NCBI GenBank assembly: GCA_040403495.1
Contig: JBBAKM010000003.1
Span: 62,001 to 126,000, forward strand
DNA: 64,000 bases
DNA from: JABMMZ01 sp040403495
GTDB lineage: Bacteria > Bacteroidota > Bacteroidia > NS11-12g > UBA955
Direction: 5' to 3'
The notes under the pieces are model-generated. The model made no database searches, was not told the DNA's origin, and was given only the letters and a program-made list of their open reading frames with translations. Shown piece after piece: positions 15,075-24,759 of this stretch. How positions within the stretch are numbered: position 1 is the first letter of the stretch; each line of letters opens with the position of its first letter. The position numbers and the translations under genes were made by a program.

Positions 15075-15731
15075 TTATAGATAATTATCTTCAACTGAAT
15101 TGAAGTAAATTCTATTATTAGTAAATCCAACAATAATTTCTCCCTCACAATCAATTACACATCTTATAGGTTCAAATGTTAAGATAGATGTCTTTTTTAA
15201 TTCATCTTTGAATAATGAAGACTCTATTTCAACTATGAACTCATCTCTGTGATAGACATATTCAACTTCTATTATACCATCAAAGATAACATCACCTGTT
15301 GAGTCTAAAATTGCATATAACTCAACTGTTGCTCCACCTAATGTTTCAATATAATCATATTCACGATGGTCGTTTGCACCTCTGCCTTCAACTTCATAAG
15401 TATCTAAAGTGTGTTTGTATTTAAAAAGCCATTTGCCTTCTTTTAACTCAACTCCATCATAATAATCAGATAGTTTTCCAACTATTTCGCCATCAATATC
15501 TGTAACATAATATTTGTATGAGCCATTTTTCCCTTTTTTTCGTTCGATAGACATTCCCCTACAATACCAAAGCAAAGAATTTAATTCTTCCCTTTCTTTA
15601 GTAAAAAGGGCGCTATTGGCATTTTTACCATCGGTGTGTTTTTCATCTTGCGAATCATATAGCAACTTAGTTAATTCTTTAATTCTTCTATTAGATTGAT
15701 GGGAGGTTAGTTTGTCCGTACTTTTATTCAT
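15075..15731 (-). CDS. Hypothetical protein
   Basis: A 218-residue soluble protein. The N-terminal 60 residues are helical and basic (SNRRIKELTKLLYDSQDEKHTDG), and the remainder is beta-rich with repeated short strands (SYKYYVTDIDGEIVGKLSDY, VELYAILDSTGDVIFDGI). No family was recognised. It begins 27 bases downstream of hsdR on the same strand and may be transcribed with the restriction operon. Confidence 0.6.
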   Translation of the reverse strand: MNKSTDKLTSHQSNRRIKELTKLLYDSQDEKHTDGKNANSALFTKEREELNSLLWYCRGMSIERKKGKNGSYKYYVTDIDGEIVGKLSDYYDGVELKEGKWLFKYKHTLDTYEVEGRGANDHREYDYIETLGGATVELYAILDSTGDVIFDGIIEVEYVYHRDEFIVEIESSLFKDELKKTSILTFEPIRCVIDCEGEIIVGFTNNRIYFNSVEDNYL

Positions 15732-15758
15732 AATTAATATACTTTTAATTTATTCTCA

Positions 15759-18161
15759 TTAAACAGCTTTTTGCAAGTACAAGTACTTTTGAAACTCTAT
15801 AAACAATTTACTTATATCACCAACATTACCCAATACATCTTTTGCATCTTCTAAAGATTGATATTTATTTGTCAACAAGATTGGTAGCTTTTCTTGGTCA
15901 AGTTCTTCAAAACCTGTTTCTACATATTTACTAAGCACAAACTCTATAAAGTCTTTTTGCTTACTATCAAGTAATGCAAATATAGTGGCATGTGCAGCCG
16001 CAACCCTATCTTCTCTTGTAATTGGCTTATTTTCCCCGTTAAATACATATTCCAAAACATCAAATAAATCACTTTTTTCTGCATCTATTAACTTTTGTAA
16101 TGTCTTTAACTCTTCTTTTCCAAAACCTGCAATCTCCAATTTCTCTAATAGTTCTTTTCTTGTTATTGGATTACTCCAAAGTGCTCTTAATTCATCTTCA
16201 CTTTTAAAAAGGTTAGGTAATTCACCAAACAGGTTACTTAAAAATTCATCAGACGTTATAGGCTTACCATCTGCACTCCAAAAAGATGTAGAAATCATTG
16301 ATTGTATTTCACGTTCTTTTCCATCTTTTAATTTAACTTTTACCTTTTTTCGTTTTTTACAGTCGCAATAAAATTCACCACAAATTTCACAAGGCTTTGG
16401 AGGTAGTTTTTCACAAACGCAAGGCATTTGATTACAAACATTACATGTTGGTGGTGGTGTTGGTGGCTGGGTCTGACACTCACAGACTATTTGACCACAA
16501 ATATCGCATGGCAAAGCTTCTCCATCCCATTCAGGGTCGGCAAAGTGATGGTAAGCATCTACAAAATCATAAATTGTAAAAAAATCTTTCCCATCAAACA
16601 AACGAGTACCTCTACCAATGATTTGCTTAAACTCTATCATTGAATTTACAGGTCTTAGCAATACTATATTTCTTATGTTTCTTGCATCAACTCCCGTTGA
16701 GAGTTTTTGTGATGTTGTTAAAATAGTAGGTATTGTTTTTTCATTATCCTGAAAATCTCTTAAAAACTGCTCCCCTATTTCTCCATCATTTGCAGTTACA
16801 CGAACACAATAATTGGGGTCTTTACTATCTTTGTATTGATTGACTAAATCACGAATGAGTGCAGCATGTTCCTGAATTGCACAAAAGATAATTGCTTTGT
16901 CTTTTTGGTTAGCATCGTTCAGATAAATTTGAACCCTGTATGCTTCCCTTGCTTTTATCTCAATTTTTTTATTAAAGTCAGATTCAGTGTAAACTCTATT
17001 TTCGTCTATCTCACCCTCAACAACTGCATCATCATTTGTATAAATGTAGTCATCAAGTGTAGTTTTAATCCTTTTTACTTTAAATGGAGTTAAAAAACCA
17101 TCATTGATTCCTTCTTTAAGTGAGTATGTATAAACAGGTTCTCCAAAATATTTATATGTATCAACATTATCAACTCGTTTAGGTGTTGCGGTTAGTCCTA
17201 ATTGAACTGCCGAAGAAAAATACTCTAATATACCTCTCCAATTTCCTTCATCATTTGCGCCTCCTCTGTGACACTCATCAATAATAATAAAATCGAAATA
17301 ATCAGCAGGATATTCCCCAAAGTAAGGCACAGGTTTACCCTCATTATCTTTACCACTCATAAAGGTCTGAAAAATCGTAAAAAAAACACTGCCATTGGTC
17401 GGAACTCTTCCACCCTTTTTTATTTCTTTTGGGTTTATTCTAACCAAAGCATCTTCAGGGAATGCAGAAAACGAGTTAAATGCTTGGTCTGCTAAAATAT
17501 TTCTATCTGCTAAAAATAAAATACGAGGTCTGCGACTGCCATCTCTTTGTATATTCCATCTTGTTTGGAATAATTTCCATGCTATTTGAAAGGCAATAGC
17601 TGTTTTTCCTGTCCCTGTGGCAAGGGTTAATAAAATACGGTCTTTTTTAAGCGCAACAGCCTCTAACGTATTTAAAACTGCTATTTCTTGATAATAACGT
17701 AATTGCCAAGTACCACTTTTATCTTCAAAAGGGATATCCGAAAATCTTTCTCTCCATTCGTTTTGGTCAGAATAGGTTTTATTCCATAGTTCATCAGGGC
17801 TTAAAAAATTTTCTACTAATTTTTCTTCTCCTGTTTTTAAACAGATGTAATATATTTCTTTACCGTTTGTACTATATGTAGTTTCTAAATTTAATTTTTC
17901 AGCATAAATTTTTGCTTGAGCAACGCCTTCACCAACTTCAATTTCATCGCTTTTGGCTTCTAATACTGCCAATTTAATTCCTTTGTAAACCAATATATAA
18001 TCGGCTATCATTGGTTTTGAACGACTACCACCAGTTTGGATTTTACCATCGGTAATTTTTGCGGTTCGTTCACGAAGTATTTTAGAGCCCTCTATAACAC
18101 CCCAACCACAAGCCTTTAGCTTGGGGTCTATGAGTTCTGCTCTTGTCTCTGATTCATTCAT
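15759..18161 (-). CDS. hsdR: Type I restriction enzyme R subunit (EcoEI-like)
   Basis: This 800-residue motor and nuclease subunit cuts DNA after ATP-driven translocation in complex with HsdM and HsdS. The N-terminal nuclease motif is at D54 with E68-A-K70 (ADYILVYKG, VLEAKS). Helicase motifs include TLATGTGKTAIA (Walker A), IIIDECHRGG (Walker B) and LGLTATPKR, with motif VI near QIIGRGTRLFDG. A cysteine-rich linker after about residue 580 (CDICGQIVCEC, CNVCNQMPCVC, CEICGEFYCDC) contains three CxxC-x4-CxC knuckles, followed by an EcoEI-type C-terminal domain. It appears complete and is the last member of the restriction operon, separated from the AlbA_2 gene by 148 bases. Confidence 0.92.
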   Translation of the reverse strand: MNESETRAELIDPKLKACGWGVIEGSKILRERTAKITDGKIQTGGSRSKPMIADYILVYKGIKLAVLEAKSDEIEVGEGVAQAKIYAEKLNLETTYSTNGKEIYYICLKTGEEKLVENFLSPDELWNKTYSDQNEWRERFSDIPFEDKSGTWQLRYYQEIAVLNTLEAVALKKDRILLTLATGTGKTAIAFQIAWKLFQTRWNIQRDGSRRPRILFLADRNILADQAFNSFSAFPEDALVRINPKEIKKGGRVPTNGSVFFTIFQTFMSGKDNEGKPVPYFGEYPADYFDFIIIDECHRGGANDEGNWRGILEYFSSAVQLGLTATPKRVDNVDTYKYFGEPVYTYSLKEGINDGFLTPFKVKRIKTTLDDYIYTNDDAVVEGEIDENRVYTESDFNKKIEIKAREAYRVQIYLNDANQKDKAIIFCAIQEHAALIRDLVNQYKDSKDPNYCVRVTANDGEIGEQFLRDFQDNEKTIPTILTTSQKLSTGVDARNIRNIVLLRPVNSMIEFKQIIGRGTRLFDGKDFFTIYDFVDAYHHFADPEWDGEALPCDICGQIVCECQTQPPTPPPTCNVCNQMPCVCEKLPPKPCEICGEFYCDCKKRKKVKVKLKDGKEREIQSMISTSFWSADGKPITSDEFLSNLFGELPNLFKSEDELRALWSNPITRKELLEKLEIAGFGKEELKTLQKLIDAEKSDLFDVLEYVFNGENKPITREDRVAAAHATIFALLDSKQKDFIEFVLSKYVETGFEELDQEKLPILLTNKYQSLEDAKDVLGNVGDISKLFIEFQKYLYLQKAV

Positions 18162-18309
18162 TTTATTAATTATTTATTAATTATTTTTTATTACGCAAAT
18201 AATCGTTCGATTTAACTCTAAATACAAACGCAATTCACTCAATTTTAACACTTTAAAAAAAATAACAACTCTTTTATTAAGCAACATACTTGTTTAAATG
18301 CCTTTTTTC

Positions 18310-19956
18310 TTACACCGATTGCTTAATAAAATATCTTGCTCCTTTCTTATCCCCCTTTTTAGTTAGTTCTCCTTTGTCAACCAATACTTTCAACATTCGT
18401 CTAACTTTAAAAATGTTAATTTCTGTCCCTATTCTCTGATGGATATCGCTAAATGAACTATTTGGATATGCTGAAACATCCTTAAAAATAAGCTCATTTA
18501 AACGGTAGTCTTCAATATTTTTTAAATTTGTTTTCCCTTTGAAATTAATTTTTCGGATAAACTCTGGGTTAACTGCATATTGGGTTCCCTTTCCTTTACC
18601 TGTTTTAACCACAAGCTCCAATTCAATTAATCGTCCTAACCAATTCCTTAGACCAACTTCTTCATTTTGATTAAGTATCCTTGAAATTTCAAGAGCGGAA
18701 AATGATTGTTGTTGGGCTAATAAACCTAATGAAATAACCTCTTTTTGTTTTAACAAGAACTCATTACTTGATTTATCCATCAAACGAACAATTTCTTTAC
18801 TTACAAATTGTTTTTTTACAATCACAGTAACTCTTTCATCAGTTTCTTTTACAATAGGAATTGGCTTACCCGAACCTAATAATTTTGCGTAAACTAAATC
18901 ATAGCCACTACCTTCTTTTTCCATTAACCCCAAATCATAAAATATTTTGGAGAGATGCTCATTTCGTCTTATTGATTGACTTAATATATTTTTAGGTGTT
19001 ACTCCATAAGGTAATCTGCCAGGGCTATGAATTTCCATTCTATCAGGAAAAATATTAATAAAAATATCGCCTCGAGTTGTATAGGTGCGGTGAACAAGAG
19101 CATTGACAACTAATTCTCTTACAACTTCAATTGGGAAAAAGGGTATATTTTTTCGAAACATCCCCTCTGAAACTTCTACGCTTTCTTGCCAATCGGGAAC
19201 ATCTTCCAGAACCTTCTCTAATAATTCTTTTGGATTAGATGAGTAATCATCTAAAAGTAATTTCCAAATTTTTTCATCATTATCATCATAGCGAATAACT
19301 TGAATGGCAGGTGGATAAAGCAATGAGGCTCTGTCATTGCGTTTACCAATCCATAAAATACCCAAATTGGTTAGAAAACCATTCTTCTGAATGAAATAGA
19401 AATCCAATATTTCTTCATCACTCATATCTTTGATAAATGGACTAACCCTTTGTGAGTTTCTGAGTTCATATAAAAATGTCCTTTTTTTTGCTTCATCAAA
19501 TTGAGGAGCAGGAACTTTCTTGGTAACTTGCTCTTCCCAAACAAAAGCATTTTTATCGGCTGCCAATCGAGCCATTTCATCGGGTGGAACTGGCTTGCAC
19601 TCATCGTGAACTCTAATGTAGTATTTACCATCAGTGGTCGAAGCAATAGTTTGTGCACTTCGAAAAACTTGAACTTGAATAAACTCTGATTCATTAGCTG
19701 CTGATTCTATAGTTACCGCTATACCTACGTTTATGGTTCTTTGTGCAATATTTTTTTGAATAACATCAGGTAAAACTCTATTTTCAATTTTTTGATTATT
19801 GGGAGGTAAAGTTTCTTTATCTTCAATACCAATGAGAATATAACCGCCTTGAGCATTAGCAAAACATACACAATCTTTAGCCAATTCATCCCAATCGGTA
19901 TGTTTCCCTTTCAGGAATTTAATAGATTTCTTATCAATGTTTTTATTTTCTTCCAT
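18310..19956 (-). CDS. AlbA_2 (Schlafen-type) and GHKL-ATPase domain protein
   Basis: This is a 548-residue protein. Residues 10-120 are an AlbA_2 domain (TDWDELAKDCVCFANAQGGYILIGIED), related to the Schlafen core that can bind nucleic acid. Residues about 265-375 carry the HATPase_c_4 pattern (VVRELVVNALVHRTYTTRGDI ... EKEGSGYDLVYA). The last 150 residues are winged-helix-like segments (FSALEISRILNQNEEVGLRN). Proteins of this plan recur inside type I restriction operons, perhaps as regulators. Its ATG overlaps the stop of the 161-residue gene (TAATG), showing coupling. The function in the operon is not established. Confidence 0.85.
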   Translation of the reverse strand: MEENKNIDKKSIKFLKGKHTDWDELAKDCVCFANAQGGYILIGIEDKETLPPNNQKIENRVLPDVIQKNIAQRTINVGIAVTIESAANESEFIQVQVFRSAQTIASTTDGKYYIRVHDECKPVPPDEMARLAADKNAFVWEEQVTKKVPAPQFDEAKKRTFLYELRNSQRVSPFIKDMSDEEILDFYFIQKNGFLTNLGILWIGKRNDRASLLYPPAIQVIRYDDNDEKIWKLLLDDYSSNPKELLEKVLEDVPDWQESVEVSEGMFRKNIPFFPIEVVRELVVNALVHRTYTTRGDIFINIFPDRMEIHSPGRLPYGVTPKNILSQSIRRNEHLSKIFYDLGLMEKEGSGYDLVYAKLLGSGKPIPIVKETDERVTVIVKKQFVSKEIVRLMDKSSNEFLLKQKEVISLGLLAQQQSFSALEISRILNQNEEVGLRNWLGRLIELELVVKTGKGKGTQYAVNPEFIRKINFKGKTNLKNIEDYRLNELIFKDVSAYPNSSFSDIHQRIGTEINIFKVRRMLKVLVDKGELTKKGDKKGARYFIKQSV

Positions 19957-20441
19957 TATTCATCAGGATTTTCTTGCCATATGCGATTGAAATTAGTAAC
20001 TACATACTTTTGAAATTGAGGCAATGAATGTTCTTTCTTTACTTTTGTATTTACTCCATTTAACTTTAAAGAACGTTTCCCTATGTTAATTCCGCTTTTA
20101 TTTTGTCTTGCTTCTTTAATAAATTCATTTGAAGAAAGTATCCATGTTGTTTCCATTCGCTCCGAATAAAAAACAAACCAATAATTCTTTCTGAATTCAT
20201 GAGGAATAGCTGCAAAAAGACCTCCATCTCCAAACTTAACATCGTTTGACCTTGCCTTTATCTGAACTTCAACAAATGAACCATCAGGCTTTTTAATCAC
20301 TGCATCAATGGCATCATCATCTACCATTGGTAAGAAAACATCCAACCCTTCTTTGAGCATCAAGCCAATAACATAATACTCTATGCGTTTTCCAAATGCT
20401 GCCGAATGTCTGAAGCTTTTATTTATTTTTTCTTCACTCAT
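19956..20441 (-). CDS. PD-(D/E)xK nuclease-like small protein in the restriction operon
   Basis: This 161-residue protein has DDDAIDAVIKKPDGSFVEVQIKARS at about residues 41-65, the D...(E/Q)xK restriction-endonuclease-like motif, here with E58-V-Q60-I-K62 spacing that leaves the exact catalytic set uncertain. The surrounding strands fit a DUF4365-like fold. It overlaps hsdS by four bases and the AlbA_2 gene by one, so all are coupled. It could be an extra nuclease, a DNA-binding cofactor, or a degenerate nuclease used in assembly. Confidence 0.65.
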   Translation of the reverse strand: MSEEKINKSFRHSAAFGKRIEYYVIGLMLKEGLDVFLPMVDDDAIDAVIKKPDGSFVEVQIKARSNDVKFGDGGLFAAIPHEFRKNYWFVFYSERMETTWILSSNEFIKEARQNKSGINIGKRSLKLNGVNTKVKKEHSLPQFQKYVVTNFNRIWQENPDE

Positions 20442-21799
20442 ACTGCTACTGCATTTGTTTTTAACTCCCCACTAAACGCCTTTTGTAAAACCGATTTTTT
20501 GAGTTCTTCTAAGTCATTTATTTTTTGATTATAGATTGCTTCTAATTTTTTGGTTTCCGCTGATAATGCATCCAATTTTTGAACGATGGTTTGTTGTTCT
20601 TTTAATGATTTTGGAAATGAAATATAAATGCCTTTCACTTCGCTATCTGTTACCGCTGGATAACTTGCACCTTTTTGAAGCTTCTCCATTTGTTTATTAA
20701 AACTATAAGTCAAAAGGAAATAGTAAACTAAGTTGTTGTTAAGAAATTCCTTAGCTCTTAAAACGAAGTAGCCTGTGCTACAAACTTGCTCATCGTATTC
20801 TTCTGTAATTAATGCAACCCTACTATGTGTTGGTCTTACAGTGGCAAAAATCACATCATTGGTTCTTACCAATTTTCTTGCTCGGCTTGGTGCATCTTTA
20901 CCAAGTATAACAGTTGCATTTTCAATTTCCTTTGTTTCCTTGTTTACACTTGAAACATCCAAATAAATAAATTCTTCATTTGGTTTTTTTGTTGGGTCAA
21001 CTGTTTCAGTTTTCACTAAAACTTCCCCCAAATTTTTTTCTTCCCAACCATCACCCTTTTTATCAAACACCCCTTGCAAGTAATTTTCAAAAAGTTCTTT
21101 GGTGTTTTTGATGTTTTGTTCGGCATTGGCTTTTACCTTTGCTATGGCGGCAAAGGCTTCATCTAAAATGGCTACAATGCGTTGTTGCTCGGAAAGGGGT
21201 GGAAGGGGAATTGGAATTTTAGAATAATGAGAATAACCATAATTTGGTTGTTGACCTGTTATGTATTTACTCAAACTATCTTTAAAATAACTTGTTTTAG
21301 TTAAATAATACAAATAGTGATTATCACCCAAATCATTATAAAAGCGAAGTCGTAAAGTGCTTGTATTCAGAATTAGTTTTTCTTCAAATTCATAGATTGC
21401 TGACTTACCCCAACTTCCTCCTGAACAAGCTGTAACAATATCTCCTTTATTGATTGTAAAGTGTAAATAGTTTTTATATTGTTCTTTTGAGATATACTTC
21501 TTTGACTTTTCTAAATCAACACTACCTTCAAGAATATTTGTAACAGTTAAAAACTGAACTCCTGAAGTTGCATATTGATGTTTTCTAATTCCTGGACCTT
21601 CTTGAATTAGAGAAATATCAGACAAATAACACCAAACCCAATTTAGTGGAATTTCAAAAGGTACTTCAGCAATTGGATAAGAATGATTATCTTTTTTATC
21701 TAAAATTACTTTAGTTGCAATTAACTTTTTCTTCTCTTTTTTGAGTTCTTCAAATAATTCCATTGCAGAACCTTTGATATTGGATTTTGCTTCTATCAT
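20438..21799 (-). CDS. hsdS: Type I restriction enzyme specificity subunit
   Basis: A 453-residue protein with two target-recognition domains separated by the conserved helical spacer. The central repeat is IPIPLPPLSEQQRIVAILDE with the coiled coil up to residue 245. The second domain starts with GWEEKNLGEVL and ends with KSLKEQQTIVQKLDALS and another coiled coil. The two domains set the bipartite DNA target; the target cannot be read from the sequence. It overlaps hsdM by four bases. No inverted repeat copy or second hsdS was seen nearby, so phase variation by inversion is not supported here. Confidence 0.92.
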   Translation of the reverse strand: MIEAKSNIKGSAMELFEELKKEKKKLIATKVILDKKDNHSYPIAEVPFEIPLNWVWCYLSDISLIQEGPGIRKHQYATSGVQFLTVTNILEGSVDLEKSKKYISKEQYKNYLHFTINKGDIVTACSGGSWGKSAIYEFEEKLILNTSTLRLRFYNDLGDNHYLYYLTKTSYFKDSLSKYITGQQPNYGYSHYSKIPIPLPPLSEQQRIVAILDEAFAAIAKVKANAEQNIKNTKELFENYLQGVFDKKGDGWEEKNLGEVLVKTETVDPTKKPNEEFIYLDVSSVNKETKEIENATVILGKDAPSRARKLVRTNDVIFATVRPTHSRVALITEEYDEQVCSTGYFVLRAKEFLNNNLVYYFLLTYSFNKQMEKLQKGASYPAVTDSEVKGIYISFPKSLKEQQTIVQKLDALSAETKKLEAIYNQKINDLEELKKSVLQKAFSGELKTNAVAV

Positions 21800-23250
21800 A
21801 TCAGTTCCAAAATTGAATTTAAAATATCGGCACTTTCTTCGTCTAAGGCTTTCATTTCCTCTAAAATTTCTTGTGGTTGGCGCAAAGCGGCTTCTTCTTT
21901 TTTGTTAGGGTTTTTAGCACTAAGGTCAAAGGTTGCTTGGTCAATGTCTTTAACTGCAATGCTCCATGAATTTTCACTTTCGGCTTTTGTCTTTTGCAAT
22001 TCAATAAAATCTTCCAAATCCTTTTCATTCAATGGATTGGTTTTACCTAAATTTCGGTTAAGATTCAATTGATAAAACCAAACCTTTTTGGTAGCACTTC
22101 CCTTTTCAAAAAACAACACAACGGTTTTTACTCCTGCACCTGTAAATGTTCCACTTGGTAAATCTAATACGGTATGAAGATTACAACTTTCAAGTAACAA
22201 CTTTCTTAAACTTACGGATGCATTGTCCGTGTTACTTAAAAAAGTATTCTTTATTACAACACCTGCCTTGCCCCCTGCTTTCATTATCTTAATGAAGTGC
22301 TGCATAAATAAACTTGCAGTTTCACTTGTTTTTATTGGGAAGTTTTGTTGCACCTCAGCTCTTTCTTTTCCCCCAAATGGTGGGTTAGCCAAAACAATAT
22401 CATAGCGGTCTTTTTCCTGAATGTCTGCTATATTTTCGGCAAGTGTATTAGTATGAACAATATTTGGAGCCTCAACACCGTGCAAAATCATATTCATTAT
22501 ACCAATGATATATGCCAATGATTTTTTCTCTTTACCGTAAAATGTTTGTTTTTGTAATATCTCTGTGTCTTTTGTTGTTAAGGACTTGCTGTTTTTTAAA
22601 TATTCAAACGCTTCACACAAAAAACCAGCACTTCCCACTGCTCCATCATATATCTTGTCTCCTATTTTTGGCGCAACAACTTTTACAATAGTAGTAATAA
22701 GTGGTCGTGGAGTGTAATATTCACCTCCGTTACGTCCTGCGTTACCCATGTTTTTGATTTTATCTTCATATAAATGGCTCATTTCATGCTTTTCAGCATG
22801 AGTTCTGAAACGCAATTCATCAATACGGTTTATAACCTCTCTTAAATTATAACCACTTTGGATGCGGTTTTTAAGTTCACTAAAAATTTCACCAATCTTG
22901 TATTCAATAGTATCTGCACTTTCTGCATCTGTCTTAAATTTCTTGAGGTAAGGGAATAGCTTAATATCAACAAAATCTTTTAGGTCGTCACCTGTCAATG
23001 CTTTATGGTGGTCGAGCTTACCATCTTTATCTTTAGGGGTCGCCCATACATTCCATTGATATTCCTTATCAATAATGTTAGTGTATGTTTTTCCACTCAA
23101 TTCAGCTGCTGTAGCTTTATCTTTCTCCAAGTCATCCAAATATTTGAGGAATAAAACCCACGAGGTTTGTTCTACATAATCAAGCTCACTTCCACATCCT
23201 GCATCCTTGTGCAGTATATCGTCAATATTTTTAAAGGTCTGTTCAAACAT
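21796..23250 (-). CDS. hsdM: Type I restriction enzyme N6-adenine methyltransferase subunit
   Basis: This is a 484-residue protein. It contains the N-terminal HsdM helical domain (LDDLEKDKATAAELSGKTYT), GGEYYTPRPLIT, an SAM-binding motif I variant DGAVGSAGFLCEA, and the catalytic NPPF in VLANPPFGGKE. It methylates adenine in the target set by HsdS, protecting host DNA, and is required for restriction. It is the first gene of the operon, with a TATATTTG promoter box immediately upstream. Normal length, apparently intact. Confidence 0.93.
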   Translation of the reverse strand: MFEQTFKNIDDILHKDAGCGSELDYVEQTSWVLFLKYLDDLEKDKATAAELSGKTYTNIIDKEYQWNVWATPKDKDGKLDHHKALTGDDLKDFVDIKLFPYLKKFKTDAESADTIEYKIGEIFSELKNRIQSGYNLREVINRIDELRFRTHAEKHEMSHLYEDKIKNMGNAGRNGGEYYTPRPLITTIVKVVAPKIGDKIYDGAVGSAGFLCEAFEYLKNSKSLTTKDTEILQKQTFYGKEKKSLAYIIGIMNMILHGVEAPNIVHTNTLAENIADIQEKDRYDIVLANPPFGGKERAEVQQNFPIKTSETASLFMQHFIKIMKAGGKAGVVIKNTFLSNTDNASVSLRKLLLESCNLHTVLDLPSGTFTGAGVKTVVLFFEKGSATKKVWFYQLNLNRNLGKTNPLNEKDLEDFIELQKTKAESENSWSIAVKDIDQATFDLSAKNPNKKEEAALRQPQEILEEMKALDEESADILNSILELI

Positions 23251-23271
23251 GTTTTCTTATTCTGTTGCTCA

Positions 23272-23279
23272 CAAATATA
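23272..23279 (-). promoter_or_regulatory. -7 promoter element of the hsd operon
   Basis: On the minus strand TATATTTG matches TAnnTTTG 22 bases before the hsdM start codon. No clear -33 box was seen. Confidence 0.55.
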
Positions 23280-23439
23280 ATTTTTTTTAGCATTTGTAAG
23301 TCTATTTCAATTAAAAATCCTCATTTGCTACTGTTTACAAAAAAGAACACAAATAAAAAAACAAAATATACAATTATTACATCAACCTATAAATCCAAGA
23401 ATCCATGGATTTATAAATACAAAACAATCGGCTTTATAC

Positions 23440-24075
23440 TTATAAAAGTTTTTTAACTTTCATAATCGTTGCAAATGAAGTGTCTCCAGTCAACTTCGAT
23501 ATATTCCGAACGCTAATTCCTTTATTAAGCAATCTTACCACATCTCTATACTTTTCAAGAATTTGTTCTTTTGTCTCAATCGACCCTTTTTTTCTACCTA
23601 CACTTTTTCCATCATTCAAGTGTTTTTGATAGCCTGATTGCATTCTTTGTCTAATTGCTAATCTTTCCATTTCAGCAACACTTAATAAAATCTGAATTAA
23701 AAACATAGACATAGGTTGTGGCTTTAAATCCTCATCCAATGTTTCAAGATTCCAATTTTTGATGAACAAAGAAATGTTGTTTTTATTCAACAGTTCAATC
23801 ACTTGAAGAATTTCCACAACATTTCGTCCTAATCTGCTTAATTCCCAAACTAATACTTTGTCTACTTTTTTATTTTCAACCAATGCAATTAGCTTTTTAA
23901 GTTCAGGTCGCTCTGAATTTTTCTTCGCACCACTAATTTGTTCTTCAATAGTGGTTAATAAGGAATAGTCGTTTTTAAGGCAATATTCTTTAAGTTCTTC
24001 TGTTTGCCTATCTGTATTTTGAACTAATGTACTTACTCTACTGAAGATGACACAAACTTTTTTCTTATACTCCAT
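23440..24075 (-). CDS. Serine recombinase (resolvase/invertase family)
   Basis: This is a 211-residue protein from ATG 24075; an 18-residue longer frame exists but adds no family sequence. The N-terminal catalytic domain has FSRVSTLVQNTDRQ (nucleophile at about Ser15) and LVWELSRLGRN. The C-terminus carries a Hin-type helix-turn-helix (KGISVRNISKLTGDTSFATIMK). It may resolve dimers of the element's circular form, or invert a segment. It lies between the restriction operon and the replication module. No partner inverted repeats were found by eye. Confidence 0.88.
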   Translation of the reverse strand: MEYKKKVCVIFSRVSTLVQNTDRQTEELKEYCLKNDYSLLTTIEEQISGAKKNSERPELKKLIALVENKKVDKVLVWELSRLGRNVVEILQVIELLNKNNISLFIKNWNLETLDEDLKPQPMSMFLIQILLSVAEMERLAIRQRMQSGYQKHLNDGKSVGRKKGSIETKEQILEKYRDVVRLLNKGISVRNISKLTGDTSFATIMKVKKLL

Positions 24076-24392
24076 TTTTATATAAATTAATCTTTTAGAT
24101 AATGTTGTAACAAAAAAGAAGCGTTTCAAATACCCTTTTTAAGATTTTATTGAAACACTTCTATTTTTGAAACAATTTGAATCACCATTCTACCAATTTC
24201 CTAAAATTCATAAATTGAATCTAAATCAAAACTGAATTTCACTTATGAAGTTGTATTTATCACTTTTCCTCCTTTTTCAACTTTCGTCAATTAATCTCAT
24301 TTTCCTCTAAAATTATGAAAGCAATTAAAACAACACTTCCATTCCCAATTCCAAACATTATAACTTTCAATAAAACATCTTCATTGTTTAGT

Positions 24393-24581
24393 TTAGTTTC
24401 CATTTAATGCTGATTTTAAGTCATTATAACCTCTTACTGTAGATGCTAATCCCGTAAAGGCTTTACTTAGAATGTAAAGTGTTAAAACACCTATCCCAAT
24501 GTATAGTGTGGTTTTAATGACCTTATTTGATTTTAATGTGTCTTTTAAGTCTCTAAGATTTTTTTCTGTTTTCTCGTTCAT
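24393..24581 (-). CDS. Small single-span membrane protein
   Basis: A 62-residue protein with a charged N-terminus (EKTEKNLRDLKDTLKSNK) and one membrane segment (TTLYIGIGVLTLYILS). It overlaps the next upstream gene by 29 bases. Small membrane proteins at this position beside an HUH Rep recall filamentous-phage or plasmid modules, but no family match is claimed. Confidence 0.55.
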   Translation of the reverse strand: MNEKTEKNLRDLKDTLKSNKVIKTTLYIGIGVLTLYILSKAFTGLASTVRGYNDLKSALNGN

Positions 24582-24759
24582 ATTCTTTGTTAAAATGTGT
24601 TATAATATCATCCAAAACCACCATACTTATAAATATGACTCCTAATATCATTATGTTTTTAAGTAATTTGTTTTTGTCTATTAACTCCAAATTTGAATTT
24701 TGAAGTTCTAATATTTTTTGTGGGATTGGATTAATTTCTAATTTACTAATGTCAATCAT
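24553..24759 (-). CDS. Small single-span membrane protein
   Basis: A 68-residue protein with a polar N-terminal half and one membrane segment (NIMILGVIFISMVVLDDI) followed by a charged tail. It overlaps its neighbours by 29 and 4 bases, so it is part of a tightly packed operon. No family recognised. Confidence 0.55.
   Translation of the reverse strand: MIDISKLEINPIPQKILELQNSNLELIDKNKLLKNIMILGVIFISMVVLDDIITHFNKEYERENRKKS

Noticed and set aside
20438..24075. Phase-variable hsdS switched by the neighbouring serine recombinase
   Set aside because: There is no second or partial hsdS and no inverted repeats around the gene.
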